Made by a program: the position numbers and the translations under genes. Under the pieces are notes generated by a model, which was not told the origin of the DNA, searched no databases, and saw only the letters and a list, made by a program, of their open reading frames with translations. Positions 8,956 through 17,593 of a DNA stretch of 64,000 nucleotides are shown here, piece by piece; the first letter of the stretch is position 1; each line of letters starts with the position of its first letter. This DNA is from Porphyromonas cangingivalis (GTDB lineage: Bacteria; Bacteroidota; Bacteroidia; Bacteroidales; Porphyromonadaceae): contig NZ_LR134506.1 in assembly GCF_900638305.1 (NCBI RefSeq), positions 1,860,001 to 1,924,000 on the forward strand, in the 5' to 3' direction.

Positions 8956-11900
8956 TTATTTCTTATGAGTCTTGCACCAGTCAAACGCATTGACAAAGGC
9001 CTCAAACCATGGGGTCACATCCATGCCTTCATGCTCGGGGTAGTGTCCGCACTGCCATGGGAAGATACACCTCTCGGGGTGTGGCATCATGGCAATGTGG
9101 CGACCGCACGTGCTGGTGAGGGCTGCGATACCTTCGGGCGAACCGTTGGGGTTGGCGGGATAAGCATCGTAGACGTACTTTGCGACGACATTGTACTTGT
9201 CGGTGCTGTATGGGAGGTCAAACTTCCCTTCGCCGTGAGCGATCCATACGCCAATCTTCTGTCCGCTTAGACTGCCGAACATAACACTATCGTTGGCAGG
9301 TATCTCGAGGGAGACGAAGCCTGACTCAAATCGTCCCGAATCGTTGTGCACCATACGGTGTTTCTTCTCGTGATCGGGATAGAGGAGCCCGAGTTCTCCG
9401 AGGAGCTGACAGCCATTGCAGATACCGAGGGAGAGGGTGTCCTCTCTCTTGTAGAACGCATCGAGAGCTGCCTTTGCCTTTTCGTTGTAGAGGAAGCCTG
9501 CCGCCCAGCCCTTGGCAGAACCGAGGACGTCAGAGTTGGAGAAGCCACCGCAGAAGACGAGCATCTGCACTTCGGACAGATCCTCACGACCCGTCATGAG
9601 GTCGGTCATGTGGACATCTTTGACATCGAAGCCGGCAAGGTGAAGCGAATAAGCCATCTCACGCTCACCATTGGTCCCCTTGTCTCTCACGATGGCGGCA
9701 GTGATGCCCGAACGCTCCTTGCGGTCTCGGGTCTTGCCATAGCTTTCGAGCGTGCCCTTGAAGTTGGCACCGAACTGATATTGCAGGGGTTGGTGGAAGT
9801 AGTTCTTCGCACGTTCGGTAGCCTGAGCAGGATTGGTCTGATAGGGCTCCATTCGTTTCGAAGCCTCGTACCACACATCCCTGAGTGCATCGATATCGAG
9901 AGTGATGTCGTTGCCCTTAGCGGAGATCTTGAGGCGACGGTCGGGCGAAAGGGTGGCGATCTGTGGGCAACCCACACCGGCTTCTTCGAGACGAGCCATA
10001 ACCGCCTTGGGGTCTGTCACCTGAAGGACGACACCTGGATTCTCCGCAAAGAGAAGGGTGCGCAGGTCAATATCAGTCGCAGGAAGAGTGACGTCGAGAC
10101 CACCTTTGGTATTCGCAAAGGTCATCTCAAGAAGAGTAGTGATGAGACCACCTGCGGAGATGTCGTGGATCGCCAAGACCTTACCATCGAAGATGAGACC
10201 TTGCACGGCAAGGTAAGCATCAGCGAAGTATTCGGAGTCCATGATATCGGGCGTATCGCCACCGACATAGCCCAAAGTCTGATAGAATGCCGAGCCACCC
10301 AAAGATGCTTTACAGAATGACATATCTATGTGGATGAGGGCACTCCCCTTCACATCCTTGATGACAGGGCCGACGATCTTACGCACATCGGCAGTCTCTG
10401 CGGCAGCGGAGACGATGAGTGTACCGGGGGCAAGTACTCTGTCTCCCGAGGGGTACTTCTGCGTCATGGAGAGAGAGTCCTTACCCGTCGGGATGTTGAT
10501 GCCAAGCTCGATGGCAAAGTCTGAGCAAGCCTCTACCGCTTCATAAAGACGCGCGTCCTCACCGGCATTGCGACAAGGCCACATCCAGTTGGCCGATAGT
10601 GAGATCGCCTCCATACCACCTTGGATCGGAGCTCCGATGAGGTTCGTGAGGGCTTCGGCGATCGCCATACGTGAGCCTGCGGCAGGATTGGCAAGTGCAA
10701 CGACAGGAGCGTGCCCCACAGAGGTCGCTATACCGCTATTGCCTCTGAAGTCGAGCGACATCGCACCGAGGTCGGAGAGAGGGAGCTGAAGCTCACCCTG
10801 ACACTGCTGGCGAGCCACACGGCCGGTGACGGAGCGGTCCACCTTGTTTGTGAGCCAATCCTTACAAGCCACAGCTTCAAGACGTAGCACGGTCTCTACC
10901 TGCTTACCGAAGTCCTCGCCACAGAGTTTAGACTCGGGAGTAGCGAAAGTCGCTTCGACGGTCTTGTCCGTCATGATCGTCTTGGGCGCACTGCCAAACA
11001 TATGTTGTAGAGAGAGGTCGATGGGTTTCTCTCCATTATCTTTTTCAAACACGAGAGCCATATCATCGGTGGTCTCTCCGACAACGTAAAACGGAGCACG
11101 CTCACGCTCAGCGATCTTGCGCATGCGCTCGATGTCTTTCTCTTTGACAAGGAGTCCCATACGTTCCTGGCTCTCATTTCCGATGATTTCTTTTGCCGAA
11201 AGGGTAGGGTCGCCCACCGGAAGGCGATCCATGTCGATGTGTCCACCGGTGGCTTCGATAAGTTCCGAGAGGCAGTTGAGATGCCCCCCTGCACCGTGGT
11301 CGTGGATGGAGATGATGGGGTTGTCATCACTTTCTGCAAGCGAACGCACCACATTGGCCACACGCTTCTGCATTTCGGGGTTGGAGCGTTGGATGGCGTT
11401 GAGCTCCACAGCCTCTTTCATCTCGCCCGTATTCACCGAAGACACGGCACCACCGCCCATCCCGATACGGTAGTTGTCACCGCCCATGACGATGACCTTC
11501 TCTCCCGGTTCGGGATTGCCCTTGATGGCATCGCGCTTGTTCGCAAAGCCCACACCTCCGGCGAGCATGATCACCTTGTCATAACCCCAGGTCTGGTCGT
11601 TCTCCTGATGCTCGAAGGTCAAGACCGAACCGCAGATGAGTGGTTGGCCGAACTTGTTCCCGAAGTCCGAAGCTCCGTTCGAAGCCTTCGTAAGTATCTG
11701 TTGAGGTGTCTGATAGAGCCAAGGACGAGCCGAGATCTTTTGTTCCCACTTACGATCCTTGTCTTCATCCCTCGTATACGACGTCATATAGACAGCCGTC
11801 CCCGCGAGAGGGATGCTGGCTTTACCGCCTGCGAGACGGTCTCTGATCTCACCGCCCGACCCTGTGGCTGCACCGTTGAAAGGCTCGACGGTTGTCGGGA

Positions 11901-12648
11901 AGTTGTGCGTCTCTGCCTTGAGCGACACCACTGTATCTATTTCCTTCGTGCCAAAGTACGACGAAGTGTCCCCTGCCGAGGGTGCAAACTGTTCGATGCG
12001 TGGCCCTTGGTTGAAGGCAACATTGTCCTTATATGCAGATACGAGTCGGTTGGGATTGGCTGCCGAAGTGTCTTTGATCATCTTGAAGAGCGAACGCTCC
12101 TTCTCTTCGCCATCGATGACGAACGTACCGCCGAAGATCTTGTGGCGACAGTGTTCCGAATTGACCTGAGAGAAGCCGAAGAGTTCGCTGTCCGTGAGCG
12201 GACGACCGAGCTCACGAGAGACGCCCTTGAGGTACTCTATTTCTTCGTCGCTGAGGGCCAAGCCCTGCTCTTCGTTGTAGGTCTGTATGTCCTCCACCTT
12301 GAGGATCGCAGCAGGCTCGAAGTCTTGAGCAAATATTCCTTCATGGATGCCCTCATAGGCACGAAGAAGCATGGGGTCATAAGCCGTATCAGGCTTTGTC
12401 GCAACGAAAAACTCGATGCGCTCGATCCCCGGCAAACCCATGGTCTGGGTGATCTCCACAGCAGTGGTGCTCCAAGGTGTGATCATCTCCGCACGAGGGC
12501 CGATATAGTTGTGGGTCAAGTCCGATGCCGATACCTCGACTGCTCCGTCAAAGAGCCATGTCAAAGCCTTGATATTTGCATCCGAAAAGGTCGAAGTATG
12601 CTGTATCGCATAGACCGTACCATCATTGTGTCGAAAGAAAGATAGCAT
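8956..12648 (-). CDS. purL: Phosphoribosylformylglycinamidine synthase (large, single-chain form)
   Basis: This 1230-residue enzyme catalyses the ATP- and glutamine-dependent conversion of FGAR to FGAM in purine synthesis. The full single-chain architecture is present: N-terminal PurS-like part, linker with SEHCRHKIF, two AIR-synthase-type halves (for example KAETHNFPTTVEPFNGAATGSGGEIRD, split here by eye into glycine-rich nucleotide-binding segments) and a C-terminal glutamine amidotransferase. The nucleophile lies in GICNGCQLLGELG (about residue 1078) and the His/Glu pair in MMPHPERC (about 1190). Length is close to other single-chain PurL proteins. A TAAATTTG element and a perfect 8+5+8 palindrome precede it. 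The SpmAB-like gene follows directly. Confidence 0.97.
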   Translation of the reverse strand: MLSFFRHNDGTVYAIQHTSTFSDANIKALTWLFDGAVEVSASDLTHNYIGPRAEMITPWSTTAVEITQTMGLPGIERIEFFVATKPDTAYDPMLLRAYEGIHEGIFAQDFEPAAILKVEDIQTYNEEQGLALSDEEIEYLKGVSRELGRPLTDSELFGFSQVNSEHCRHKIFGGTFVIDGEEKERSLFKMIKDTSAANPNRLVSAYKDNVAFNQGPRIEQFAPSAGDTSSYFGTKEIDTVVSLKAETHNFPTTVEPFNGAATGSGGEIRDRLAGGKASIPLAGTAVYMTSYTRDEDKDRKWEQKISARPWLYQTPQQILTKASNGASDFGNKFGQPLICGSVLTFEHQENDQTWGYDKVIMLAGGVGFANKRDAIKGNPEPGEKVIVMGGDNYRIGMGGGAVSSVNTGEMKEAVELNAIQRSNPEMQKRVANVVRSLAESDDNPIISIHDHGAGGHLNCLSELIEATGGHIDMDRLPVGDPTLSAKEIIGNESQERMGLLVKEKDIERMRKIAERERAPFYVVGETTDDMALVFEKDNGEKPIDLSLQHMFGSAPKTIMTDKTVEATFATPESKLCGEDFGKQVETVLRLEAVACKDWLTNKVDRSVTGRVARQQCQGELQLPLSDLGAMSLDFRGNSGIATSVGHAPVVALANPAAGSRMAIAEALTNLIGAPIQGGMEAISLSANWMWPCRNAGEDARLYEAVEACSDFAIELGINIPTGKDSLSMTQKYPSGDRVLAPGTLIVSAAAETADVRKIVGPVIKDVKGSALIHIDMSFCKASLGGSAFYQTLGYVGGDTPDIMDSEYFADAYLAVQGLIFDGKVLAIHDISAGGLITTLLEMTFANTKGGLDVTLPATDIDLRTLLFAENPGVVLQVTDPKAVMARLEEAGVGCPQIATLSPDRRLKISAKGNDITLDIDALRDVWYEASKRMEPYQTNPAQATERAKNYFHQPLQYQFGANFKGTLESYGKTRDRKERSGITAAIVRDKGTNGEREMAYSLHLAGFDVKDVHMTDLMTGREDLSEVQMLVFCGGFSNSDVLGSAKGWAAGFLYNEKAKAALDAFYKREDTLSLGICNGCQLLGELGLLYPDHEKKHRMVHNDSGRFESGFVSLEIPANDSVMFGSLSGQKIGVWIAHGEGKFDLPYSTDKYNVVAKYVYDAYPANPNGSPEGIAALTSTCGRHIAMMPHPERCIFPWQCGHYPEHEGMDVTPWFEAFVNAFDWCKTHKK

Positions 12649-12674
12649 ATCTCTGATTTTAGGGTATGATAGTG

Positions 12675-12702
12675 GTGTATTACTAACTAATACACAAATT
12701 TA
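12675..12702 (-). promoter_or_regulatory. purL promoter with palindromic operator-like site
   Basis: The minus strand reads TAAATTTG at 12702-12695, fitting the -7 consensus. Immediately downstream, overlapping by one base and covering the expected start point, is a perfect palindrome GTGTATTA-N5-TAATACAC (12675-12695). A repressor site or a 5' hairpin are both possible. Confidence 0.5.
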
Positions 12703-12982
12703 GCTATTTACGCTCACATACGGAGTAAGCCACTCATCTTTCGGGAGATAAAAAATATCAACGAGTTCAGACACAAATCCATACACACTCCTTCGAGGTC
12801 GATCATCTCGTCAGGGGACGGAAAGTTTTTTGTCCCGGGACAGAATGCTTTCTGCTCTTTGACAGAATGTATCCGGTGAGCCTAAAATTTGCCATCCTTG
12901 AAAGCCATGCTTCGATTTGAATGGTGTTCTCCTTTGTGTGAAAAGATGATGTAGGATATTTTAGTTCTTCGTATGTGGAGGG
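12703..12982. other. Intergenic region between rlmH and purL, with a dispersed repeat
   Basis: No gene is supported here. It contains GGGACGGAAAG..., inverted GGGAC/GTCCC arms around 12815-12836 and the 18-bp word repeated at 59746 (listed separately). Confidence 0.4.
12837..12854 (+). repeat. Dispersed intergenic repeat, copy 1
   Basis: GGGACAGAATGCTTTCTG occurs here and, identically, at 59746-59763. A related GACAGAATGTATCCGG follows at 12861, whose inverse (CCGGAATACATTCTGTC) follows the second copy. Both copies are intergenic and followed within about 150 bp by a word like AAAATTTGCCATC. Confidence 0.55.
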
Positions 12983-13459
12983 TCAGTCGTGGTGGTATGG
13001 GTGACCGTGGATGATGGTGAAGGCTCTGTAGATTTGTTCGATGAGGAAGAGACGTACCATCTGATGTGAGAAGGTCATCTTGCTGAGCGAAAGGCGTTCC
13101 CGACAGCGTGCATAGACCTCTTCCGAGAAGCCGTAAGGCCCTCCGATGACGAGACAAAGGCGACGAGGAACGACCTGCATCTTGTGTTCGACCCATTCGG
13201 CGTAGGCTCTGGAAGTGAGCTCTTTCCCCTTTTCGTCCAAGAGTATGGCCTCGTCGAGGTTGCCGATGGCTTCGAGGATCATATCGCCTTCACGCTTTTT
13301 TTGTTCGTCGGGAGAGAGGGACTTGCGTGCCTTGACATCGGGTAGTTCAATGACCTCGATGGGGATGAATCTGTTGATTCGTTTGAGATAATCTGCACAG
13401 AGCGTGGCTATCTCCTTGGCATCGGTCTTGCCGACAAATATAAGTCTTATGCCTTGCAT
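12983..13459 (-). CDS. rlmH: 23S rRNA (pseudouridine1915-N3)-methyltransferase RlmH
   Basis: This 158-residue SPOUT-fold enzyme methylates pseudouridine 1915 in helix 69 of 23S rRNA with S-adenosylmethionine. The SAM-knot signatures LVIGGPYGFSEEVYAR and LSLSKMTFSHQMVRLFLIEQIYRAF are intact, and the protein has the usual length and C-terminal HGHPYHHD tail. It starts 3 bp after the stop of the endonuclease/phosphatase-family gene, so it is the last gene of a pepD-phosphatase-rlmH operon. Confidence 0.97.
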   Translation of the reverse strand: MQGIRLIFVGKTDAKEIATLCADYLKRINRFIPIEVIELPDVKARKSLSPDEQKKREGDMILEAIGNLDEAILLDEKGKELTSRAYAEWVEHKMQVVPRRLCLVIGGPYGFSEEVYARCRERLSLSKMTFSHQMVRLFLIEQIYRAFTIIHGHPYHHD

Positions 13460-13462
13460 GGG

Positions 13463-14554
13463 TCAGTATCTGATGTCTATATACACGGGGAAATGGTCCG
13501 AATAGCCGTAGGCATAGTGCGTGCCTTTGAAAGAGCGTAAAGGGTTGCCGTCACGGCGACGGAGGTACTTGGGGTCAAATATCTTGGTGCCTTGATGTGA
13601 TACGCGAAGGAGTCCGCTCGCTCGGTGCAGGAGGCTCCCGGAGACAATGATCTGATCGGGCAGCCATGTCCGACCCTGATGTCGGTGTGATCCTTGTCGC
13701 TCAAGGAGGGTGAGCATGGACATATTGTATATCGATAAGGTGTCGATGCTATCTCCACGGTGAGGGGTCTTCGCCTGAAGGGTCATCGAGACGGAGCGGT
13801 CAGTGGGATTGTCGTTGAAGTCACCCATGAGTACGATGTGTCTGTCGGGAGTCGTCTGCAAAATGTCGTCTATGATCTTGCGGATGCGGGTCATGACCTT
13901 GATGCGTTGCTTGGAAGTAGAACGAGTGCCTTGTCGTCTCGATGGTGCATGGACGAGGATGACTTCAAGGATCTCGCCTGTCGGTGAGTGTTTGAGAGTC
14001 GTCCACAAGGCATGACGACCGCCATGTCGAGGCAATTTCTCATGATAGTCGATCCAAAGTCGATTGTCCGAGAGTGGATAAGCGGGGATCTCTCTCTGGC
14101 GCAGTCGTCGATACACCCTGCTGTCCCAGAGCAAGGCGACATCTATGCCTCTGGAGTCTCCTCCCTCTGTGATGGCGAAGCGGTACGAGGCACGAGCCAA
14201 TTCGCGACGCTTCAGCAAATCTTGGATGACGAGGGCATTCTCGACTTCACACAGACCGATGATGCCCGGGTAGCCCCATCCTCCGATGTCTGAGAGGACT
14301 TGCGCTATGCGTCCCAACTTGTCGTGGTACTTAGGCTTGTCCCAGTGCATAGCACCGTCGGGTAGGAAGTCCTTGTCGTCTGTGTCGGGATCATCGAAGG
14401 TGTCGAAGAGGTTTTCGACATTGTACATCACTATGCGACTCATATTGTCTGAAAGGGTTGAATCAAGTGTGTCGGCAGGTATTGTCCAAGAGATGAATGA
14501 AAAAGAAAGCACACAGAGCAGTCCCGATAGCAGGATGTCTCTGTGTGCTGACAT
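13463..14554 (-). CDS. Endonuclease/exonuclease/phosphatase family protein, probably exported
   Basis: This 363-residue protein begins with a hydrophobic signal-like segment (ILLSGLLCVLSFSFISWTI), then the EEP fold: IVMYNVENLFDTFDD (metal-binding Asn/Glu start), GLCEVEN, HIVLMGDFNDNPTD and the closing SDHFPVYIDI with the catalytic His. The family is metal-dependent and cleaves phosphodiesters or phosphomonoesters (DNases, sphingomyelinases, inositol phosphatases); the substrate is not known here. The missing lipobox and the signal point to the periplasm or outside. It lies 35 bp after pepD and 3 bp before rlmH. Confidence 0.85.
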   Translation of the reverse strand: MSAHRDILLSGLLCVLSFSFISWTIPADTLDSTLSDNMSRIVMYNVENLFDTFDDPDTDDKDFLPDGAMHWDKPKYHDKLGRIAQVLSDIGGWGYPGIIGLCEVENALVIQDLLKRRELARASYRFAITEGGDSRGIDVALLWDSRVYRRLRQREIPAYPLSDNRLWIDYHEKLPRHGGRHALWTTLKHSPTGEILEVILVHAPSRRQGTRSTSKQRIKVMTRIRKIIDDILQTTPDRHIVLMGDFNDNPTDRSVSMTLQAKTPHRGDSIDTLSIYNMSMLTLLERQGSHRHQGRTWLPDQIIVSGSLLHRASGLLRVSHQGTKIFDPKYLRRRDGNPLRSFKGTHYAYGYSDHFPVYIDIRY

Positions 14555-14589
14555 TATTACTTGGTTTACGTTTTAGTTGCGTAAAAGGA

Positions 14590-16044
14590 TCACTTCTTAG
14601 GTGCTCTGCGAAGGATATCCAAGAGGTGCTTCCACCATAGATCTACGGTGCTGAGCTCAAGCTTTTCGACAGGTGAGTGTACATCTCTCATTGTAGGGCC
14701 GAAAGAGATCATGTCGAGGTTAGGGTACTTTTCCTTGAAGAGACCACATTCGAGACCTGCGTGGATGGCCTTGACAAGAGGCTTCTTGCCGAAGAGTGAC
14801 TCATAGCTTTCTTCAGCGATCTTGAGGATCTCAGAGTTCATGTTGGGTGCCCATCCGGGATAGCCATCACGCTCATAGACATAAGCTCCGGCGATCTCGA
14901 ATGTCGCTCTCACCATCTGACCGACCATCTGCTTGAGCGATTCGGTCGAACTGCGTTGGCTGGTCTCGATGAGGATGCTGTTGTTTTCCTTCATCTTGAC
15001 AGATGCAAGGTTGGTTGATGTTTCGACAAGGCCTTCGATGGCATGGCTCATGCCGATGACGCCGTGAGGACAAGCGATGAGAGATGAGATGAGGAGATCC
15101 TTTGTGGTATCATCGATGACGAACTCAGGCTTCTCTGTGCTACCGATGGTGAGCATCACATCAGGATCGACTGCCGCAAGTTCGTTACGCACGTCTGCGC
15201 AGAAGGTGTTGGCAAACACAGCGACGGCTTCCTTCTGAGACATGGGCACACCGATGATGGCCTTTGCTTCACGAGGGATGGCGTTGTGGAGATTACCGCC
15301 TTGGAACGAAGCCAGTGTCCATCCGTCCACGATGTCATAGAGACCATAGAGGAAACGAGCAAGGATCTTGTTCGCGTTGCCGAGACCGACATGGATGTCA
15401 CCACCCGAGTGACCACCGCGAAGTCCCTTGACATCTACTGTGAGGTAGTGCATTTCGGGGCAAGCGTACATCTTTTCGTAGGTGAAGTCTGCGAACGTAC
15501 CCATACCACCGGCACAACCCACGAACATCTCTCCTTCGTCCTCACTGTCGAGGTTGAGGAGGATCTCAGAGTCGAAGAAGCCTTCCTTGAGTGCCATAGC
15601 TCCTGTGAGACCGGTCTCTTCGTCCACAGTGAAAAGACACTCGATGGGACCATGCTCGATGTCGTTTGATGCAAGGACTGCAAGCTCAGCCGCACAGCCG
15701 ATACCGTTGTCTGCACCGAGAGTCGTTCCCTCAGCCATCAACCAGCCATCGACGATCTTCGTGCGGATTGCATCATTTTCGAAGTCGAAGGTCACATCAC
15801 TGTTCTTCTCGCACACCATATCCATGTGTGACTGCATGATGATCGACTTGCGATCTTCCATGCCGGGAGTCGCCGGCTTCTTGATGACGATGTTACCGAC
15901 TTCGTCTTTCTTATATTCGAGGTTGTGCTTCTTTGCGAAGTTTTCGAGGTAAGCGATGATCTTTCCTTCCTTCTTCGAAGGGCGAGGCACCTGAGTGATC
16001 TCGTAGAAGTAGTCAAATAAAATTTGAGGCTCTTGTTTAATCAT
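14590..16044 (-). CDS. pepD: Aminoacyl-histidine dipeptidase (M20 family)
   Basis: This 484-residue cytosolic metallopeptidase hydrolyses Xaa-His and other dipeptides. Two zinc ions are bound through SHMDMVCEKN, TLGADNGIGCA and the VDEETGLTGA segment; a lid/dimerisation domain is inserted (KGLRGGHSGGDIHVGLGNANK) and the protein ends FGPTMRDVHSPVEKL before a short tail. Length is normal for bacterial PepD. Peptide use fits an asaccharolytic Porphyromonas life style. It is first gene of the leftward pepD-phosphatase-rlmH operon; the 197-bp divergent region to its right carries the promoter of the small membrane protein. Confidence 0.95.
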   Translation of the reverse strand: MIKQEPQILFDYFYEITQVPRPSKKEGKIIAYLENFAKKHNLEYKKDEVGNIVIKKPATPGMEDRKSIIMQSHMDMVCEKNSDVTFDFENDAIRTKIVDGWLMAEGTTLGADNGIGCAAELAVLASNDIEHGPIECLFTVDEETGLTGAMALKEGFFDSEILLNLDSEDEGEMFVGCAGGMGTFADFTYEKMYACPEMHYLTVDVKGLRGGHSGGDIHVGLGNANKILARFLYGLYDIVDGWTLASFQGGNLHNAIPREAKAIIGVPMSQKEAVAVFANTFCADVRNELAAVDPDVMLTIGSTEKPEFVIDDTTKDLLISSLIACPHGVIGMSHAIEGLVETSTNLASVKMKENNSILIETSQRSSTESLKQMVGQMVRATFEIAGAYVYERDGYPGWAPNMNSEILKIAEESYESLFGKKPLVKAIHAGLECGLFKEKYPNLDMISFGPTMRDVHSPVEKLELSTVDLWWKHLLDILRRAPKK

Positions 16045-16190
16045 AATAAATCAAACTTTTTTGTATGAATGATTGTGCTGTCCCTTGCGAGACAACCGTA
16101 ATTATTGTCTTGGATGCGCAAGTGTCACATAAGGATGTCACTTTCTCGATCATTTGTGATATAAATAAACAAAAAAGGAAAGTGAAGCCT

Positions 16191-16220
16191 TTGAGTAACA
16201 CGATAAAAAACTTATCTTTG
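16191..16220 (+). promoter_or_regulatory. Predicted promoter of the small membrane protein-ompH operon
   Basis: TTG at 16191-16193 and TATCTTTG at 16213-16220 are separated by 19 bp, a good fit to the Bacteroidota promoter (TTG, about 19-20 bp, TAnnTTTG). The expected start lies only about 14 bp before the ATG at 16242. Confidence 0.7.
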
Positions 16221-16241
16221 TGCTCAAAATTACGAAAAAAG

Positions 16242-16451
16242 ATGACAAAACTACTCATATTGACCCTACTTCTTGTAGGTGTCGTGGTGCTTTTGATGGG
16301 TTTCAGGGTCTTCTTCACCAAGAAGGGGGAGTTCCCCTCTTCGCACGTAGAGGATCAGCCTGCGCTCCGAGAGAAGGGCTTGAAGTGTCATCGTTATCAG
16401 ACTGTTGAGGAGCAAGAACGCCGCAACCTCTTCGACCGCATCGAGGAGTGA
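16242..16451 (+). CDS. Small conserved single-TM membrane protein
   Basis: The 69-residue product has one N-terminal membrane helix (LLILTLLLVGVVVLLMGFRVFF) and a charged cytoplasmic tail (KKGEFPSSHVEDQPALREKGLKC). Similar short proteins with a F-P-S-x-H motif and a Cys-containing tail are, from memory, common in Bacteroidales next to OmpH genes; no function is known. The frame is open further upstream to 16065, but the ATG at 16242 is chosen because a good promoter (TATCTTTG at 16213-16220) would start the transcript just ahead of it. The ompH gene begins 60 bp downstream and is probably co-transcribed. Confidence 0.7.
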   Translation: MTKLLILTLLLVGVVVLLMGFRVFFTKKGEFPSSHVEDQPALREKGLKCHRYQTVEEQERRNLFDRIEE

Positions 16452-16511
16452 TCGTGTCTGCTCGGATAGAGGGTAGTCCATGGAAATGATTTAATTAAGA
16501 AAAATGAGTAT

Positions 16512-17129
16512 ATGAAAAATTTGAACACCATCATCAATGTTGTCTTGGCCGTAGCGGTCCTTGTTCTTTTTATCCTATTCTTCAGCAACAAGGGTGAGAA
16601 TAAGGGGCATGCCAACATCTCCTCTTCGACAGACTCGGTCGTGACACTCCCTGTGGCTTACGTCAATGTGGACAGTCTTTTGAGTGGCTATGAGTTCTCT
16701 CGTGACCTCAACGAGCAGGTGCTACGCAAGAGCGAGTCGGCACAGGCAACCCTCAATCAGCAAGCGCGTGCTCTCGAAGCTGAGGCAGCAGAGTTCCAAC
16801 GCAAGTTGCAAAACAACGCCTTCTTCGACAGAGAGCGTGCAGAGAAGGAGCAGATGCGTATCCTCAAGAAGCGTGAAGACTTCGAGAGACTCAACCAAAA
16901 GCTCACTCTCGAACTCCAAGAGAAACAACTTGAGATGAATCGTATCCTCAGAGACACCATCATGTCACAAGTCAAGCTCTTCAACGAGATTCACAAGTAT
17001 CAGATCATCTACTCCAACACATTGAGTGACAACATCCTTCTTGCGGACGAGAAGTATGACATCACTGCTGAGCTCATCGAGTTCCTCAACAAGAGATATG
17101 TCCCTACTGAAGAGACTTCAGCACAATAA
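16512..17129 (+). CDS. OmpH/Skp family periplasmic chaperone
   Basis: This 205-residue protein has an uncleaved or weakly cleaved N-terminal hydrophobic segment (IINVVLAVAVLVLFILFF), the OmpH start motif VAYVNVDSLLSGYEFSRDL and a long charged coiled coil at about 65-160, rich in Glu, Gln, Lys and Arg. Skp-type trimers hold unfolded outer-membrane proteins with such tentacles. The membrane segment looks like an anchor rather than a cleaved signal, as in several Bacteroidota members. A terminator follows 34 bp after the stop. Confidence 0.85.
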   Translation: MKNLNTIINVVLAVAVLVLFILFFSNKGENKGHANISSSTDSVVTLPVAYVNVDSLLSGYEFSRDLNEQVLRKSESAQATLNQQARALEAEAAEFQRKLQNNAFFDRERAEKEQMRILKKREDFERLNQKLTLELQEKQLEMNRILRDTIMSQVKLFNEIHKYQIIYSNTLSDNILLADEKYDITAELIEFLNKRYVPTEETSAQ

Positions 17130-17162
17130 TTTTTCTCGGTACGACAAGCACATATAAATGTC

Positions 17163-17201
17163 AAGTGCCATCCGATCCTTTCGGGTGGCACTTCTTTTTT
17201 T
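17163..17201 (+). terminator. Rho-independent terminator of ompH
   Basis: AAGTGCCATCCGA (17163-17175) pairs with TCGGGTGGCACTT (17181-17193, one mismatch-tolerant position) around a 5-nt loop, followed by a T-run. Confidence 0.85.
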
Positions 17202-17530
17202 GTTTTATTTCTTCCTGTGAAAAATGTTTCCGGACTCATTCAGTGTCTCTGCCATCACGATGGCGTGAAACAAAAAGAGTTAGGGTTCTTTCTCAAGCTC
17301 CCTAACTCCATGAAACAAATCAATCTAAAACATCAATCATTATCATTAAGAGCTGAGATGCCTCACGGCTTTTCTACTCCCAACCAAAAACAGTCCGAAG
17401 GCTGTTTTCTAAAGCATTTTCAGTGTATTATTGCTCTATTTTAACATGTGTCAATAGCAAATATAAACAAATACAAATTAAAAACAAAGCATACCGCTAA
17501 TAAAATGATCAAAATGCTACGTTTTTCATA
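17202..17530. other. Intergenic region without a supported gene
   Basis: About 330 bp between the ompH and lon terminators. A 75-codon frame from 17217 has no recognisable features and unusual composition. The right part is AT-rich. Nothing else is seen. Confidence 0.4.
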
Positions 17531-17568
17531 AAAAAGACCGCTCGGAGTAGCCTCCGGACGGTCTTTTT
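17531..17568 (-). terminator. Bidirectional terminator after lon
   Basis: AAAAAGACCG...CGGTCTTTTT forms a stem with an inner CGGAG/CTCCG part (17531-17567). On the minus strand it lies 26 bp after the lon stop codon and ends in a T-run. Confidence 0.85.
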
Positions 17569-17593
17569 GTTTATATAAAAGGCTGAAAATGCC

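Noticed and set aside
11239-12645. 468-codon open frame on + inside purL
   Set aside because: It is fully antisense to PurL, whose motifs are unmistakable, and its product is rich in Arg, His and Cys without any domain pattern.
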